DNA from: G963676655 sp963676655 | GTDB taxonomy: Bacteria; Verrucomicrobiota; Lentisphaeria; Victivallales; Victivallaceae | Direction of reading: 5' to 3' | DNA length: 64,000 bases | Assembly (NCBI GenBank): GCA_963676655.2 | Contig: CAXXKX010000003.1 | Span: forward strand, 682,001-746,000 | In this document: positions 1 through 9,194 of the stretch, in pieces | Position numbering within the stretch: the stretch's first letter is position 1 | Layout: each line of letters starts with the position of its first letter | Position numbers and translations under genes: made by a program | The notes under the pieces: model-generated | What the model saw: the letters and a program-made list of their open reading frames with translations, nothing else | Databases searched by the model: none | What the model was told of the DNA's origin: nothing

Positions 1-1236
1 TTTTCGCAATGCGGGAGAACTCACCCTATAAGGGAAAAAACGGGAATGGGAAATGACTTCTCCTGATTCAAATGGAAACGGTGAATCATTCGCAAATTCA
101 AGATATCCAACCGATGTCACACCGTGTTTTTTCAGGTAATCAAGAACCGCTTGAGGATATTTTGCCCGTTTGTCCGAAAAGTCGATTCTTCGTAAAGGGT
201 ATGCATAGAACATCCGGTTGGCAAAGGATGATTTACCGACCGCCTGGGTTTCCCGGTTGATGGTTTTGCATGGAATCGTTTCAGAAAAAATATGCCGTCC
301 GGCATTATCACTAAACGTCAGTTTTATATTAAATTTATCCGGAACGTTTTTTCCAACCTTGAAAAGCATGACATTCCCCCAGTAGTACCAAACCGCATTT
401 AACGGCCCGAATGTATAAGTATTGCCTGCTGCGGCCGGAGTAATTTTAGCGGGACGGTAAACAGACCTTTTACCATTGGCCAAGTATAGTTCAAAATCGA
501 TTCCCTTGGGAGCCGTAACTGCAACTTGATACTTTTCCCGTTTAAGCCGCTGGGCACTGGTCATCAACAGCCAGCCGTAACCGCCGCGTTCCACGGTATA
601 AGGAACCCCATGCATTTTGTTGGAGAACCCGTGTTTGAACATAGCAGCACTTAATTCGGGAGTCGTGTGAACTGGCTTGGCTGCGTTTTGCTTTTTCCGG
701 GTGGAATCGTTTGCATCAGCCAACCTGATAACTGGCGATTTGAATAACGCGTAACCATCACCCTTAGCCCGGTAAACCGAATAATAGACTTTTATTCCGG
801 CAGTCTTCAACGGTTCAGGAGAAGAAATAACTTGTGCATATTCTTTCCAGTCTCTGGAACCACTCACTTTAGCCAGATACCGCGCCGACCCGAGATTTTT
901 ACCGGCGGCATCAGTCCAGTAATAGAACACCGCGGCATTTTTTGCCAGATTGACCGTTTTAACTGATACCGATAGATAAATGCTTTGCATTCCATTGAAT
1001 TTATTCAGGGCGATACCCAGACCGGAGACATATTTCTCTCCACTCTCTTTAACTTGCAGAATCCGGGAACCATCCTGTTCTTTAACGCCGATAACATTGG
1101 CGGAACCTGACTTGAAAAATCCGGATGTGAAGTCATTTTTAAAATTTGTCAATGGAGTAAATTTAACGGCAGCACTTAATGTCCAGGCAGATATGATGCT
1201 GAAAATTACAATGAGTTTACGGATTGAAAAAAACAT
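1..1236 (-). CDS. Secreted protein of unknown function, 3' end cut off by window edge
   Basis: I read an uninterrupted frame of 412 codons from an ATG at 1236 down to base 1, so the C-terminus lies outside the window. The N-terminus (MFFSIRKLIVIFSIISAWTL, then SAA) is a typical Sec signal peptide, so the protein is exported. Roughly residues 25-180 look like a beta-rich carbohydrate-binding or jelly-roll domain (W, Y and D rich, similar in style to the C-terminal domain of the DUF4838 protein at 21843-24131); I cannot name the family. It lies 40 bp downstream of a pseudopilin gene and behind a GntR-type sugar regulator, all on the same strand, so a role in extracellular polysaccharide breakdown is likely by context. 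The catalytic part, if any, would be in the missing region. Confidence 0.75.
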   Translation of the reverse strand, partial: MFFSIRKLIVIFSIISAWTLSAAVKFTPLTNFKNDFTSGFFKSGSANVIGVKEQDGSRILQVKESGEKYVSGLGIALNKFNGMQSIYLSVSVKTVNLAKNAAVFYYWTDAAGKNLGSARYLAKVSGSRDWKEYAQVISSPEPLKTAGIKVYYSVYRAKGDGYALFKSPVIRLADANDSTRKKQNAAKPVHTTPELSAAMFKHGFSNKMHGVPYTVERGGYGWLLMTSAQRLKREKYQVAVTAPKGIDFELYLANGKRSVYRPAKITPAAAGNTYTFGPLNAVWYYWGNVMLFKVGKNVPDKFNIKLTFSDNAGRHIFSETIPCKTINRETQAVGKSSFANRMFYAYPLRRIDFSDKRAKYPQAVLDYLKKHGVTSVGYLEFANDSPFPFESGEVISHSRFFPYRVSSPALRK

Positions 1237-1276
1237 GATAAGCTTTCAAACTGGTGATGGTTATTTATGATCCAAA

Positions 1277-2017
1277 TCAGGGCATAAGTCCGGCTGACCA
1301 GAAGCGCCAGGAACCGGAATCGGGAACACAAGTCTTGGCCTGCATTGATTCTGCGTGTCCGTCTGCGAAAGCACAGTTGACCGTTGCCGCATGCCGGGCT
1401 GCAATCAACAATTTCATGTCACTGGAAGTTGAGGTTATTCCACTGTAATCACCGTCAGCCAGCAGAATGGCTTTTGACGGATATTTGATCAAATTCTCTT
1501 TGCGGCCGCCCACCCCTTTCATATGGTCCGCCACGGTTGTTGAGGTTACCCATACCGCGTTAATCACATAACTGCCGTAATACCCGCTAGAGTTTTTTGC
1601 CAAATCCTGCAGAGTTACCGAAAACTCGCCTTTGATGTGTGACGGGCATTTAAAAATTCCGGTCGTACAATATTTTTGTGCGTATATTGAGGGATTATAG
1701 GTGACATAACCGCAAATTCCTAGAGTAACCGCCCAATTGGGATAACCTGCCTTGTAAGCAATCCCGTTAAAGGTAATACCACTACCAAGACGGTAAGGCG
1801 GAAAATAGCTGAAATCCCCGGTATATGTACTGCACGCCACCCCCAGTTGTTTCAGATTGTTTACGCAATTCGACCGTTTTGCCATTTCTCTGGCCCGGTT
1901 GAGTGCCGGCAGCAGCATTGAAGCTAGAATTGCTATTATAGCAATTACAACTAGCAACTCAATCAGCGTAAAAAAACGCACCTGATTCACTTCTCTGTTA
2001 CCTTCTTTACTTCCCAT
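1277..2017 (-). CDS. Pseudopilin / prepilin-type N-terminal cleavage protein
   Basis: A 246-residue type IV pilin-like protein. Residues 15-40 carry the class III signal FFTLIELLVVIAIIAILASM with the conserved Glu at +5, followed by the LLPALNRAREMAK helix. The C-terminal end holds RHAATVNCAFADGH, the H-X9-DG-type signature of the large pseudopilin families of Lentisphaerota and Planctomycetota. The residue before the cleavage point is F rather than G, which is common in these families. AAGGAG lies 7 bases before the ATG, supporting this start. The gene sits between a sugar regulator and a secreted protein, the usual setting of these pseudopilins. Their function is not established; they may form surface or periplasmic fibres in carbohydrate uptake. 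Confidence 0.9.
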   Translation of the reverse strand: MGSKEGNREVNQVRFFTLIELLVVIAIIAILASMLLPALNRAREMAKRSNCVNNLKQLGVACSTYTGDFSYFPPYRLGSGITFNGIAYKAGYPNWAVTLGICGYVTYNPSIYAQKYCTTGIFKCPSHIKGEFSVTLQDLAKNSSGYYGSYVINAVWVTSTTVADHMKGVGGRKENLIKYPSKAILLADGDYSGITSTSSDMKLLIAARHAATVNCAFADGHAESMQAKTCVPDSGSWRFWSAGLMP

Positions 2018-2055
2018 TTTTGTTCTCCTTTTTGTTTGTTGCTTAGGACTTTTAA

Positions 2056-3198
2056 TTATATATGGGTCATTTCGAGTTTAAAATTTCTGGGCTTTTCAGG
2101 TTGAGCCGGTTTTTGCCTGACTTCAACCGGATCTTTTTCAAGGTATTCCAGGCAATGAAATTTGGCGCTGATAAACTTATTCTGCCGCTTGGCTTGATGA
2201 TAGATATTCAAGATTTCGCCGGCGATCTGGAAAATGGAAAAATCGAAATAAGCCACGGGATAATCAACCGCTTTATCCTCACCATGATTTGTTATCAAAG
2301 CAATGTCTTCAGGCACTTTGAGTCCTTTGTTTTTCAACACCTGCAAACATGTCTGTATCATGCTGACCGCTGAAATAAATAACGCGTCACATTCATGGTT
2401 ATCAAGGTAATTTTCAATTTTTTCCGCAATCTGCTGCTCGGTCTCTTCCTCCGGATAATATTGAATCTGAGTTTCTTGTGAATCCAAATCCGGATATAAT
2501 AAATTGATTCCACGATTCCAGCCGTCAATAAACGGATGCAGCATTTTCGTTGACTTATTATGATAGAGCATGGAAAGAAATGCGGGATTGCTCCGACCGG
2601 AATTTTTCAGATGTTTTACCGTGTCGGCCGCGGCCTGACGGGCGTCAAGGGTGATATAATGGAATTTGTCGGCATAATCCATCACATCTTCAGCTATTTG
2701 ATTATTGACGTAAATAACATTGCATTGACGTTCAATCAGCCATGGAAATGTCCTGCGATACCAAATCCCCATGCATACCACTGTCCCGCCGGGCTTGATT
2801 ACCTCCAGGTTTTTTTCATCAATGTCATTTTCATCATTAGTCTGAGACACCGCTACCAATACCACCGGCATCACTTTGCCGAACGTTACAGTATGCAGGC
2901 AATTCATTAAACGCCAATAAGTACTGCCTATCAAAGTAGCTTCCTCTAAAAAACCCGGATAAGGAATCAATACATAAATAGGATCTTCGCTTTGGCGGCA
3001 GCCGCTGACGAACGTGCCTGCTTTTTTGCGACGGTAAACCAGGCCTTCTTCCGCCAGTTTGGTAATCACTTTATTGACAGTCATGCGGGAAACAGAGTAT
3101 TCCTCGCTCAACTCGATTTCGCCCGGCAATTTATCTCCGGCAGAATATTCAGCAATGCGTTCTTCCAACGCTTTTTTCAACATTTCAGTTTTCGTCAT
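2056..3198 (-). CDS. GntR-family regulator with LacI-type sugar-binding domain
   Basis: A transcriptional regulator of about 380 residues. The N-terminal 65 residues are a GntR winged helix (KLPGEIELSEEYSVSRMTVN, then KVITKLAEEGLVYRRKKAGTF). The rest resembles the periplasmic-binding-protein-like effector domain of LacI/GalR proteins (DALFISAVSM, CLQVLKNKGLKVPEDIALIT), so the ligand is probably a sugar. I chose the ATG at 3198, which has GAAGG about 8 bases upstream, over an ATG 60 bases further up that would add a non-homologous leader. The gene is first in a minus-strand group with a pseudopilin and a secreted protein and probably controls it. A perfect 14-bp palindrome lies 19 bp before the start (separate entry). 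Confidence 0.88.
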   Translation of the reverse strand: MTKTEMLKKALEERIAEYSAGDKLPGEIELSEEYSVSRMTVNKVITKLAEEGLVYRRKKAGTFVSGCRQSEDPIYVLIPYPGFLEEATLIGSTYWRLMNCLHTVTFGKVMPVVLVAVSQTNDENDIDEKNLEVIKPGGTVVCMGIWYRRTFPWLIERQCNVIYVNNQIAEDVMDYADKFHYITLDARQAAADTVKHLKNSGRSNPAFLSMLYHNKSTKMLHPFIDGWNRGINLLYPDLDSQETQIQYYPEEETEQQIAEKIENYLDNHECDALFISAVSMIQTCLQVLKNKGLKVPEDIALITNHGEDKAVDYPVAYFDFSIFQIAGEILNIYHQAKRQNKFISAKFHCLEYLEKDPVEVRQKPAQPEKPRNFKLEMTHI

Positions 3199-3526
3199 TA
3201 TACGGCCTTCGTTTTTTATGTATATACATATTATATTATGTCTATTTGCTTTTGTCAATACCCTGACGAAAGAATTTTTTAATTAATAGTGAAGCTCTTT
3301 CAATACGATAGAAAAATCATAGCGTAAGCAACTATTAAGAAACCACTTAAAAAATAATCTAAAACTAAGTAAGTAATACTATAAAATCTTAATGGTTTTG
3401 TGATAAGTATTATTAATCAACATACAGTAATCAACTTTAAATAAAGCCGGGTACGACTTGAAAAATGGAGGGAACAGCATTACTTTTACGCAATAAAGAC
3501 AATAACTCAGTAATGGATATAATATT
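3199..3526. other. Divergent intergenic region between regulator and queC
   Basis: About 330 bp of AT-rich DNA carrying the promoters of two divergent genes. Apart from the palindrome at 3217-3230 I see no recognisable structure. I looked for a preQ1 riboswitch in front of queC and did not find its conserved elements. Confidence 0.5.
3217..3230. promoter_or_regulatory. Candidate autoregulatory operator of the GntR-type gene
   Basis: TATGTATATACATA is a perfect 14-bp palindrome centred about 25 bp before the ATG of the GntR/LacI-type regulator, in an AT-rich stretch that must hold its promoter. GntR proteins bind short palindromes as dimers, so autoregulation is a reasonable inference. AT-rich palindromes also arise by chance, so this is only a candidate. 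Confidence 0.45.
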
Positions 3527-4210
3527 ATGGAAAAGCCGAAAGCAGTTGTTTTACTTAGCGGGGGACTGGATTCAGCAACCGGTCTGGCAATGGCGCTGGA
3601 TCAGGGGTTCGAGTGTTACGCGTTGAGCTTCGAATACGGACAACGACATGAGTGCGAACTTGCCGCTGCAAGAAAAATCGCCCAAAACGCCGGCGTGTTA
3701 AAACATGTCGTCATTAATATAGACCTCCGTCAATGGGGCGGTTCAGCCTTGACTTCAGATCAGATAGACGTGCCTGACGCCGGCAGTTATGAAGAGGATA
3801 TTCCGGTTACCTATGTTCCGGCCAGAAATATCATTTTCCTCTCATTTGCCATCGGCTGGGCCGAGGTAATCGGCGCATGGGACATCTTTATCGGAGTTAA
3901 TTCTGTTGATTATTCCGGCTATCCGGATTGTCGTCCGCAGTTTATTGAGGCGTTTTCCGAAGCGGCCAGAGTTGGAACAAAAGCTGCCGACTTGAATAAA
4001 AAATTCAATATCCACGCCCCCTTGCAATATATGACAAAGGAAGAAATAATCAAAGCTGGAACCGCCCTTGGCGTGGACTACAGCCTGACCCACAGCTGCT
4101 ATAACCCGGACGCTGCAGGTCTTGCCTGCGGCCGCTGCGACAGTTGTCAACTCAGACGGCAGGGTTTTGCCGCGGCCGGGATTCCGGACCCGACTCGATA
4201 TGCACTGTAA
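3527..4210 (+). CDS. queC: 7-cyano-7-deazaguanine synthase QueC
   Basis: QueC makes preQ0 from 7-carboxy-7-deazaguanine and ammonia with ATP, a step of queuosine biosynthesis in the cytoplasm. The 227-residue protein has the PP-loop ATP motif LLSGGLDSATG at residues 9-19, and the zinc-binding cysteines C191, C201, C204 and C207 in CYNPDAAGLACGRCDSC. The length is normal for the family. The gene stands alone; no other queuosine gene is in the window. The start codon is ATG at 3527 with only a weak Shine-Dalgarno (GGAT); no better in-frame alternative is visible. Confidence 0.96.
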   Translation: MEKPKAVVLLSGGLDSATGLAMALDQGFECYALSFEYGQRHECELAAARKIAQNAGVLKHVVINIDLRQWGGSALTSDQIDVPDAGSYEEDIPVTYVPARNIIFLSFAIGWAEVIGAWDIFIGVNSVDYSGYPDCRPQFIEAFSEAARVGTKAADLNKKFNIHAPLQYMTKEEIIKAGTALGVDYSLTHSCYNPDAAGLACGRCDSCQLRRQGFAAAGIPDPTRYAL

Positions 4211-4260
4211 AGCAGAGATATTACGAATGTCATGACTAGCGCTGATTGCACTGACTGCAA

Positions 4261-4821
4261 CTAATCAACTATCTTGCATATCCCCAGCAACATGAAAAAT
4301 AATCCAAACGGAAAAAACAATATATCTACAACCAGAAAGATTCTATAAAAAAATTGAAATGTGTTGAAGTCACATCTTTCACCATAGATATTTTGTCGAT
4401 AAAAAGGATCGTTATGAATTGAGGTTTTGAATTTTATTTTATATATCAGCATTGTACTGAACAGTAAAATAATTGAAAGGACCGGAAGCCATGGAATATA
4501 GGCATAGTTAAAAAGTTGGTCAAGGTCAATAACCTTGCGATCATTTATATAATAGCTAAACGAATATTTGCTTTTAACCAGTCTATCTCCCGGAGTCAAG
4601 TCGGCTAACGCTTTAGTGAATAAAACTATATCACTGGATTTGCCATTCGTAAAATGTATTGTATTAGCTTTATTTCTCTCTATTATCTTCACCGTTCCAA
4701 CCGCTCCCTGACTGAACTCGTGATAGAAAATAAATGATCTTAATATAATAAATGTCCCGGAAAACAATATACAGAAAATAAAGATAATATGGTAAAAAAG
4801 GTCTTTAGGCGGACTGACCAT
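4261..4821 (-). CDS. Small membrane protein of unknown function
   Basis: A 186-residue protein with about three hydrophobic segments: residues 9-31, roughly 105-127 and 158-182. The stretch between the first two is soluble and beta-rich (VGTVKIIERNKANTIHF), a layout reminiscent of DUF3592-type membrane proteins, but I am not certain of that family. GGAG lies 9 bases before the ATG. The gene follows the PDZ protein at 4854-7016 by 32 bp on the same strand and could be co-transcribed with it and the HtrA-like protease. Function unknown. Confidence 0.7.
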   Translation of the reverse strand: MVSPPKDLFYHIIFIFCILFSGTFIILRSFIFYHEFSQGAVGTVKIIERNKANTIHFTNGKSSDIVLFTKALADLTPGDRLVKSKYSFSYYINDRKVIDLDQLFNYAYIPWLPVLSIILLFSTMLIYKIKFKTSIHNDPFYRQNIYGERCDFNTFQFFYRIFLVVDILFFPFGLFFMLLGICKIVD

Positions 4822-4853
4822 ATTAATCGTCTCCCGGGATATTATCTAACTGC

Positions 4854-7016
4854 TTATCGTCCCTGATTCATCCGTATTTTAACAAGGCGGCTTTCAAACA
4901 TGCGCTTGACGGAAAATCTGAGTTCTTTATGCCCGTTAATGAGTTTGTTGAATTGTTTGACGTCATAGACCGGAACGCCGTTGATCCGGGTAATGATCTC
5001 GTACGGCTTCAAACCTGAAACAGAAGCCCGGCTGCCGGGTTTTATCTTCGAAATAATTATCCCCGGAGTACCTTTTTTCATCTGGAAGTAACGTCGCAGC
5101 TCAAAAGTAATATTTCTGACGGTCAATCCCAAATAACTGCTGTAGCCTTTGTTCGCGGTTTCATAATGTTCCGGCGCCTGCTCGACCGAAAACTTTTTGG
5201 CCACCGGTTTGCCGTCGATATAGCAGATCAATGTGAATTTCCTGCCGAAACCAAGGTTGGTCAATAATTTGTTTATCTGGTTTTCAATTGACGGCCATGG
5301 CGTCGGAATACGGTCGTAATACATCTCCGGAACTTTATCCAATTGAGGCCACGGGAACGGGCCGCGTTGATTGGCGTGGGAACGGATCGGAACCGGAGAA
5401 GATTCGCCTTCAACATACAAGCGCAAGACAAAGTCTCCGGCTTTCAGTCCGGCCTTAGCGGCTGGAGACCCGGCATAAACGTAAGAGATCATGACCCCGT
5501 TTTTACCGTTATCTGTCTGTTCCGAAATATTGTGCGCTTTTGCAAGTTCAGGGTTGAGCGGTTGTGATTCAATTCCCAACCAGGCCAAACGATCCTCTTC
5601 CGCCTCGACTACCGGAACATTACTGGGATCTATGTTATTTTTCAAATCGGACAAAACCGCTCCCAGATAATAACTCTGGGTCAGCAGCGGGCTAGAATTC
5701 CGGTAGGATCCATCGCTCGCAGCCTGCCGGCGGCGGACAACTGGAAAAGCAACCAGTTCCGCCTGATCATTAAACAGGAAAGTGTTTTGAGAATTTTTCG
5801 GCAGAAGCGGCAGTTTCATCCCTTTCCAACCTATATTGAAGGAATTAATTCTGGAATGTCCGTAATAAGCAGTTAACCTGCGACCGGCAATTTTGATTTC
5901 AGCCGCCGGTAGTAAATCACCAATTTTGTCCAGAATTTGCTTTTTAGAAAAAGTAATTCCCTTATACGGCAATGGCTTGGAAAATTTAGCTACGAGAACG
6001 CCGTAATCCTTCAATGTAGCTTGAAAAGTTGCGGTCAATTGACTACCGCTCATGGAAAACGCTTCGATGTTTTCCAGTCTGGCCGTGGCTCTGGAATCAA
6101 GATCAGCCAAAACCATCAGGTATTGCTTGTTATACAGTAATCCCAGAGTATTGACTTCAGTTCCCACCCGATCACGGTTTCTATATGGATAGCGGCGCGC
6201 TTTATCAGACTTTGGGCTTCTGAAACCAAGACGAACCCTGAAGACCCCCTGAACTGTAGCATCTTCAATTTTCTTCAATAATTGGCGCATCGCAGCCGAA
6301 TTATACTGCTTCCACTGCGTTGGCGGAGTTTTCCACGAATCATCCAGCGACATACGCGGAAAAGTTGTAAAGCCAACTGCCTGGCCGGTTTTATCCACAA
6401 CTACAGAGTTTGCCCTGGCATAAAAGTAAGTGGTATTATTATCGTAAAGATAAAAGAATTTATTCCTGAAGAATCCACCAAAAGTCAACGTCCAAAAACC
6501 GCCTTCTGTTGAATACGAGATATTGTATAACGGCGACTTCGCCTTGGGATTTATCACAAAAGGCACTGCGCCAGCCAAAGGCTTATCCAAGCTCAATTCC
6601 ACCCCATTTTCAGTGATAAAATAACTCGAAATTTTCGCATCAACTACCGATTCCCCGTATTTTACTTTGATCGACTGAATAAAGCGCGGATTTACCAGAA
6701 TATCAGCTGAAAGAACCTTATCGGGCGCTATCAGATAACCTGGGATCTCAGCCGGGCGGTCCTCTTCGACAAGGCGGGGCGCATCACTGTTATGCACTCC
6801 ATTGCAATTCCCGCATTTGTATCCGATTATTGATGGTTGCTGACCTTTGTCAAACCGCAGATAATATTGCACCTGCACCAGAGACGGCTTGACTTTTTGC
6901 ATTATCTCCTGGCCGGTTTTTGTAAAACTCTTTTTTTTGCCGGAAGACTGCTTCGCATCAGCCGGAAGGTTGATCGCACTTATTATGAGCAAAAGGAATA
7001 TTGTCAGAATTTTCAT
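4854..7016 (-). CDS. HtrA-like PDZ protein with degenerate (inactive) protease domain
   Basis: A secreted protein of about 720 residues with an N-terminal signal peptide and two C-terminal PDZ-like domains (SPAAKAGLKAGDFVLRLYVE; then SRASVSGLKPYEIITRINGV). The N-terminal part aligns by eye with the trypsin-like domain of the adjacent HtrA protein, but the catalytic His, Asp and Ser positions read Ile, Gly and Ala (LSADILV, ENGVELSL, RANSVVV), so it should not be a protease. It also carries a CGNC pair near residue 75 absent from its neighbour. I prefer the ATG at 7016, which is spaced 8 bases from AAAGG, to the GTG at 7025 that overlaps that site. It probably works with the active protease just upstream. 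Confidence 0.85.
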   Translation of the reverse strand: MKILTIFLLLIISAINLPADAKQSSGKKKSFTKTGQEIMQKVKPSLVQVQYYLRFDKGQQPSIIGYKCGNCNGVHNSDAPRLVEEDRPAEIPGYLIAPDKVLSADILVNPRFIQSIKVKYGESVVDAKISSYFITENGVELSLDKPLAGAVPFVINPKAKSPLYNISYSTEGGFWTLTFGGFFRNKFFYLYDNNTTYFYARANSVVVDKTGQAVGFTTFPRMSLDDSWKTPPTQWKQYNSAAMRQLLKKIEDATVQGVFRVRLGFRSPKSDKARRYPYRNRDRVGTEVNTLGLLYNKQYLMVLADLDSRATARLENIEAFSMSGSQLTATFQATLKDYGVLVAKFSKPLPYKGITFSKKQILDKIGDLLPAAEIKIAGRRLTAYYGHSRINSFNIGWKGMKLPLLPKNSQNTFLFNDQAELVAFPVVRRRQAASDGSYRNSSPLLTQSYYLGAVLSDLKNNIDPSNVPVVEAEEDRLAWLGIESQPLNPELAKAHNISEQTDNGKNGVMISYVYAGSPAAKAGLKAGDFVLRLYVEGESSPVPIRSHANQRGPFPWPQLDKVPEMYYDRIPTPWPSIENQINKLLTNLGFGRKFTLICYIDGKPVAKKFSVEQAPEHYETANKGYSSYLGLTVRNITFELRRYFQMKKGTPGIIISKIKPGSRASVSGLKPYEIITRINGVPVYDVKQFNKLINGHKELRFSVKRMFESRLVKIRMNQGR

Positions 7017-7037
7017 TATTTTCACCTTTCAAACCGG

Positions 7038-8420
7038 TTAATCTTTATCATAATCTCTGGAGAAATCAAGGACTACCTGATACATCAACCCGTTTCTCAA
7101 TACAGTTATTAGCACCTTGTGCTTCTTCTTAATATTTTTAATTTTTTCGTCATATATCTTCTTAATGTCCGCTAATGACTTTATGGGCTGATCTCCTATT
7201 TTCAAAATGATATCCTTTACCCTGAGTCCTGCGGCAATGGCATTGCCGGGATATTCAAGACCATAAATAAAAACCCCTTTTTTGCAATGAAAATAGAGTT
7301 CCGGATTATCAAACTGATTGATCGATTTAACCGTAAAATCCCATCTGGAACATTCGACTTCATCGCCTTCCACCTGCCCTTTCTCACGCGGAATCAAGGC
7401 GATTCGAACAGTCTTTCCATCCCTGACGACAGTAAGGTCGATTTTCTTTTCGAACGGCATCAACGCCAGCATACTGCGAATCGCCGGGACGTCTTCAGCG
7501 GTCACCGCGGTGACCGGTTTGCCGTTGATTTTGACTATTCTGTCCCGATCCATCAAACCTGCGACTCTGGCCGGGCTCTCCGGGTCGGTTCCGGCAACCA
7601 TCACTCCGTTGGGAAAATTAAATGTCATATTCAGGTTGAAATCTTTGAGCGGCTGGAGCATTATGCCGGTCCAGGCCCAGTTGACTTTGCCGTACTTCCT
7701 GATTCGAGGAATAACTTTCAGAATGGTCGCGGCCGGAACCGCGAATCCCATGTCGCCACCGGCCATTGAGCCCAGAGTGTTTATCCCGATCACATAGCCC
7801 TCGGAATTCACCAGCGGACCACCGGAATTACCGGGGCTGATTGACGCGTCGGTCTGATACCATAAACTGTATTGGCTTCGTTGCGGCAGATAACGTTTGG
7901 CACAGGATATGATGCCGATTGAAACGGAACGGTTCAGGCCCCATGGAGCGCCCATGGCCATCACAAAATCGCCTTCTTTCAAGTCTTTGGGATTTTGGAT
8001 TTCAGCGACGGTTAGCGGTTTGTGTCCGACCGGCAGTTTAAGTTTGATAAGTGCCAGATCTGTATCCTTGTCAGCTCCGATCAAGTCCGCATCGTATGAA
8101 GTTCCGTCGTATAACTGGCATCTGATATCTTTCATTTTATTGACAACATGCCAGTTGGTCAGGATTTCACCTTTACCGGAAATTATGACACCGCTGCCGG
8201 TAACCGCGCTGGCGATTTTTCTACCGCGCTGCATATCGTCTTTCAGTCCCCTGACATATACAACCGCTGGAAATACTTTATCTTTACCTTTTTGGATCGT
8301 ATCCTGGAAATTGCTGCCGTACATACTGCCATTGCTGATGCAGCCATTAAACGCCGTAGCCGAAAACACCGCCAGAGCGGCAGGAACAAACCGGCGAAGT
8401 TTTTTATATAGCGATTTCAT
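7038..8420 (-). CDS. HtrA/DegP-type serine protease, probable lipoprotein
   Basis: A 460-residue periplasmic quality-control protease. The trypsin-like triad is complete: H91 (TNWHVV), D121 (DTDLALIKL) and S199 (SPGNSGGPLV). Two PDZ domains follow (ARVAGLMDRDRIVKINGKPV, and a second one near the C-terminus, IAAGLRVKDIILKIGDQPI). The N-terminus is a signal peptide ending in AFNGC, an acceptable lipobox with Cys27, so it is probably anchored to a membrane. GGAGG stands 6 bases before the ATG. Downstream by 21 bp lies a catalytically dead paralogue. The family degrades or refolds misfolded envelope proteins. No regulator is adjacent. Confidence 0.93.
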   Translation of the reverse strand: MKSLYKKLRRFVPAALAVFSATAFNGCISNGSMYGSNFQDTIQKGKDKVFPAVVYVRGLKDDMQRGRKIASAVTGSGVIISGKGEILTNWHVVNKMKDIRCQLYDGTSYDADLIGADKDTDLALIKLKLPVGHKPLTVAEIQNPKDLKEGDFVMAMGAPWGLNRSVSIGIISCAKRYLPQRSQYSLWYQTDASISPGNSGGPLVNSEGYVIGINTLGSMAGGDMGFAVPAATILKVIPRIRKYGKVNWAWTGIMLQPLKDFNLNMTFNFPNGVMVAGTDPESPARVAGLMDRDRIVKINGKPVTAVTAEDVPAIRSMLALMPFEKKIDLTVVRDGKTVRIALIPREKGQVEGDEVECSRWDFTVKSINQFDNPELYFHCKKGVFIYGLEYPGNAIAAGLRVKDIILKIGDQPIKSLADIKKIYDEKIKNIKKKHKVLITVLRNGLMYQVVLDFSRDYDKD

Positions 8421-8709
8421 GTATCACCTCCATTTTGTATTTATAATATAGAGATAACAATAGTTTTTCCGGAAATATTTTTCAAGTGGCATTAAAGATA
8501 TATGCAATATATTTTAATTAACGTCCGATTATATGAAACTGTATTTCCCGGTCAGCACTCCGTCAAAACGATTTCTTTAAGAACACCCGCCCCTCGCCGC
8601 AATCCAAAGACAAGATACTTGTATCAAATAACTTATGTAAAAATTATAAATCACATAATACTATAAATACAAACGCAAGATGAATTGGTTGAAAGTAATC
8701 GTTTGAATC

Positions 8710-9144
8710 TTAATCGTTATGATATTTGCCGCCAGATAAAATATTCAAAGCCCGGAAAAGTTGTTCGGATAACAGCATTCTGGCCATTTCATGAGGAAAT
8801 GTCATTTGGGAAAGAGATAGAAGCATATCAGCACGTTTTTTCAATTCATCGGTCAAGCCGTCCGGGCCGCCAATGACAAACAATATTTTGCTGTGAATTG
8901 ATGATAATTTATCCGCAAATTGCCGGGATGATAATTCTTTGCCATCTTCCGAGAGGGCAATACAAAAGGATTTTTCTTTATCAATAAGGGTTAGCAGCCT
9001 GGAACATTCATCCTGCTTGTTACTGTCCTTGATCTCCACAACTTCAATTGCAGCATAGTGGTTGATACGTTTTAGATACTCTGCCGTAAGCTCCAGCAAA
9101 GGCTTCTTTTTAACTTTTCCGACCGCAGCAATCTTGAAGATCAC
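8710..9144 (-). CDS. rlmH: 23S rRNA (pseudouridine-1915 N3) methyltransferase RlmH
   Basis: RlmH methylates pseudouridine 1915 in helix 69 of 23S rRNA, using S-adenosylmethionine. The 144-residue length fits the SPOUT-class family. The SAM-binding knot motif FVIGGPDGL is present, as is the C-terminal LSEQLFRALNILSGGKYH segment that forms the active site. The start is GTG at 9144 with GGAGG 5 bases upstream. It is the third gene of a ptsH-ptsI-rlmH unit, 50 bp after ptsI. Confidence 0.95.
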   Translation of the reverse strand: MIFKIAAVGKVKKKPLLELTAEYLKRINHYAAIEVVEIKDSNKQDECSRLLTLIDKEKSFCIALSEDGKELSSRQFADKLSSIHSKILFVIGGPDGLTDELKKRADMLLSLSQMTFPHEMARMLLSEQLFRALNILSGGKYHND

Positions 9145-9194
9145 AATGCCCTCCCTATAATGATTTTGACTTCAAGCACTGTATTCATGTTTTT

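Noticed and set aside
3287..3526. preQ1 riboswitch before queC
   Set aside because: None of the conserved preQ1-I, -II or -III elements could be recognised.
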